From Anabaena subtropica FACHB-260 (GTDB taxonomy: Bacteria > Cyanobacteriota > Cyanobacteriia > Cyanobacteriales > Nostocaceae): a stretch of DNA of 47,494 nt. Of the stretch, positions 46,730-47,494 are shown one piece after another. Numbering within the stretch: position 1 is the first letter of the stretch; the number at the start of each line of letters is the position of its first letter. Made by a program: the position numbers and the translations under genes. The stretch covers positions 1-47,494 of the forward strand of contig NZ_JACJRF010000043.1 of assembly GCF_014697105.1 (NCBI RefSeq), in the 5' to 3' direction. A model generated the notes under the pieces. The model saw only the letters and a list, made by a program, of their open reading frames with translations. It did not search any database and had not been told where the DNA came from.

Positions 46730-46942
46730 TCATTCTGGGCTAATCACGGTAAAGTCACCTAAAATCAATGACACTACAACATCAGACGAATCGGCATTCT
46801 CTACTTGAATCAACCAGCGTTGGTTTGCTTGACTATCTGAGTTTGACTCTCGACCACGGACTAACCCATATTTTCCTGCTACATAGGAAGGACTTAAAAT
46901 CAACACTCTATCTCCTAGTTGAATATGCTCTGAGTTTTGCAA
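46730..46942 (-). CDS. small SH3/KOW-like hypothetical protein
   Basis: This 70-residue protein starts at a TTG (46942) with AGGAG five bases upstream; no ATG lies in the conserved frame. Sequence such as IQLGDRVLILSPSYVAGKYG and the closing strand WLIQVENADSSDVVVSLILG suggest a small beta-barrel like SH3 or KOW domains. The function is unknown, and I recognise it only as a type common in cyanobacteria. It is isolated, facing a MITE. Confidence 0.65.
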   Translation of the reverse strand: MQNSEHIQLGDRVLILSPSYVAGKYGLVRGRESNSDSQANQRWLIQVENADSSDVVVSLILGDFTVISPE

Positions 46943-47404
46943 GATTGCTCCTAATGCTATTGGCTTTGATAAAGAATAAAACTGGCTTATCTACTAATTT
47001 TTAAATTAAATTAACTAACTGATAATCTTTTTTTAACCTATTTAGGTAACTTATTTTTGGCTACGAGAATTTTTGCACCAAAGCAAGAATAGTTTTTGGC
47101 GTTATTCCAGCAGCTTTCTAAATTAATGCGAGCTTCCCATTTAGATAAGCTAAGAATTAGCTATACATAAAATCGTTCTTTACAAAAGGATTTCTATTCT
47201 CGTAAAAAATGTATAAAATTTAACTACATTAATCCGACCAATTAGGTGTAGTATAACATTCAATTGGTGTGGTGTAGATACTTAGCAGTCAATTATTTAA
47301 CTGCACTAATTAACACATCTCGCTTCTGTCTTATTGGTTTAGTTTGAGTTGTGCAATCTCAAGTAGTCTGCATTCACGATAATTACAACAATACCTTTGC
47401 CAAA
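46943..47404. other. non-coding AT-rich region at right edge
   Basis: No complete gene, tRNA or convincing repeat is seen in this 462-bp stretch. It presumably contains the promoter of the small leftward protein and the 3' flank of the partial frame at the window edge. Confidence 0.45.
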
Positions 47405-47494
47405 TTACGAGGGTTCAACGCCCGTAGAAACGGGATGAATACGTCCTAAAGAAGTAAGCTTGGCAAAAATCTGGTTTAATAAAATAGGCTCAGG
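47405..47494 (-). CDS. possible C-terminal fragment of a gene running off the window
   Basis: The minus strand is open from the window edge (first full codon at 47492-47494) to a TAA at 47405-47407, giving 29 residues that include PILLNQIFAKLTSLGRIHPV. The composition looks protein-like and the codon use resembles neighbouring genes, but the fragment is too short to name a family. Confidence 0.4.
   Translation of the reverse strand, partial: PEPILLNQIFAKLTSLGRIHPVSTGVEPS

Noticed and set aside
47410-47424. GGGTTCAACGCCC resembling a tRNA T-arm
   Set aside because: The loop lacks the conserved final pyrimidine, and no anticodon or D-arm sequence lies upstream at the right distance.

Overview
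This window reads as the chromosome of a filamentous, heterocyst-forming cyanobacterium of the Nostoc/Anabaena type. The evidence is the many copies of the octamer GCGATCGC (HIP1), including inside genes, the heptanucleotide tandem repeats (ACTNNNG and TAATGAG types) between genes, several small inverted-repeat elements, and the gene content: hmp motility locus, PATAN-domain regulator, prfB-ybeY-dgkA-trpG cluster, PaO-like Rieske oxygenase and RppA/RppB-type two-component pair. No complete transposase, tRNA, rRNA or CRISPR array is visible.

Region 1 (1-15,100) carries tilS and then the hmp locus. hmpF (coiled coil) points left. hmpA (PATAN+REC), hmpB (CheY), hmpC (CheW), hmpD (MCP) and hmpE (hybrid CheA) point right and end in a strong hairpin. 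This is the chemotaxis-like system that, in Nostoc punctiforme, controls type IV pilus gliding of hormogonia. HmpD and HmpE both carry very long acidic linkers. HmpE has 1986 residues and about seven near-identical 44-residue tandem repeats.

Region 2 (15,300-23,150) has an MscS channel, a membrane-anchored Rieske oxygenase, a TerB-like protein, an orphan 67-residue ORF, a prolyl oligopeptidase and an overlapping DUF6883/DUF4926 pair.

Region 3 (23,180-34,800) has an RND efflux pump with its adaptor, a small membrane protein, a previously hidden vapC-type pseudogene, a response regulator and histidine kinase of the RppA/RppB kind, an aromatic amino acid permease, a threonine-dehydratase-like enzyme and an AAA ATPase. 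A solo end of a small mobile element supplies the stop codon of the response regulator.

Region 4 (34,800-47,494) has a long non-coding stretch, a single-domain response regulator, a lipoprotein nuclease, aminopeptidase P, an FG-GAP/VCBS repeat protein, a UlaG-like protein with a degenerate metal site next to trpG/pabA, then dgkA, ybeY, a DUF3285 protein and prfB with a programmed +1 frameshift. On the right are a repeat protein with a PPC domain, a complete 121-bp MITE, a small TTG-start protein and a partial reading frame running off the edge.

The most coherent system is the hmp signalling locus. The observations that a routine annotation would most likely miss are the vapC ruin, the small repeats inserted in frame inside hmpA and tilS, the MITE pair, and the HmpE repeat array.
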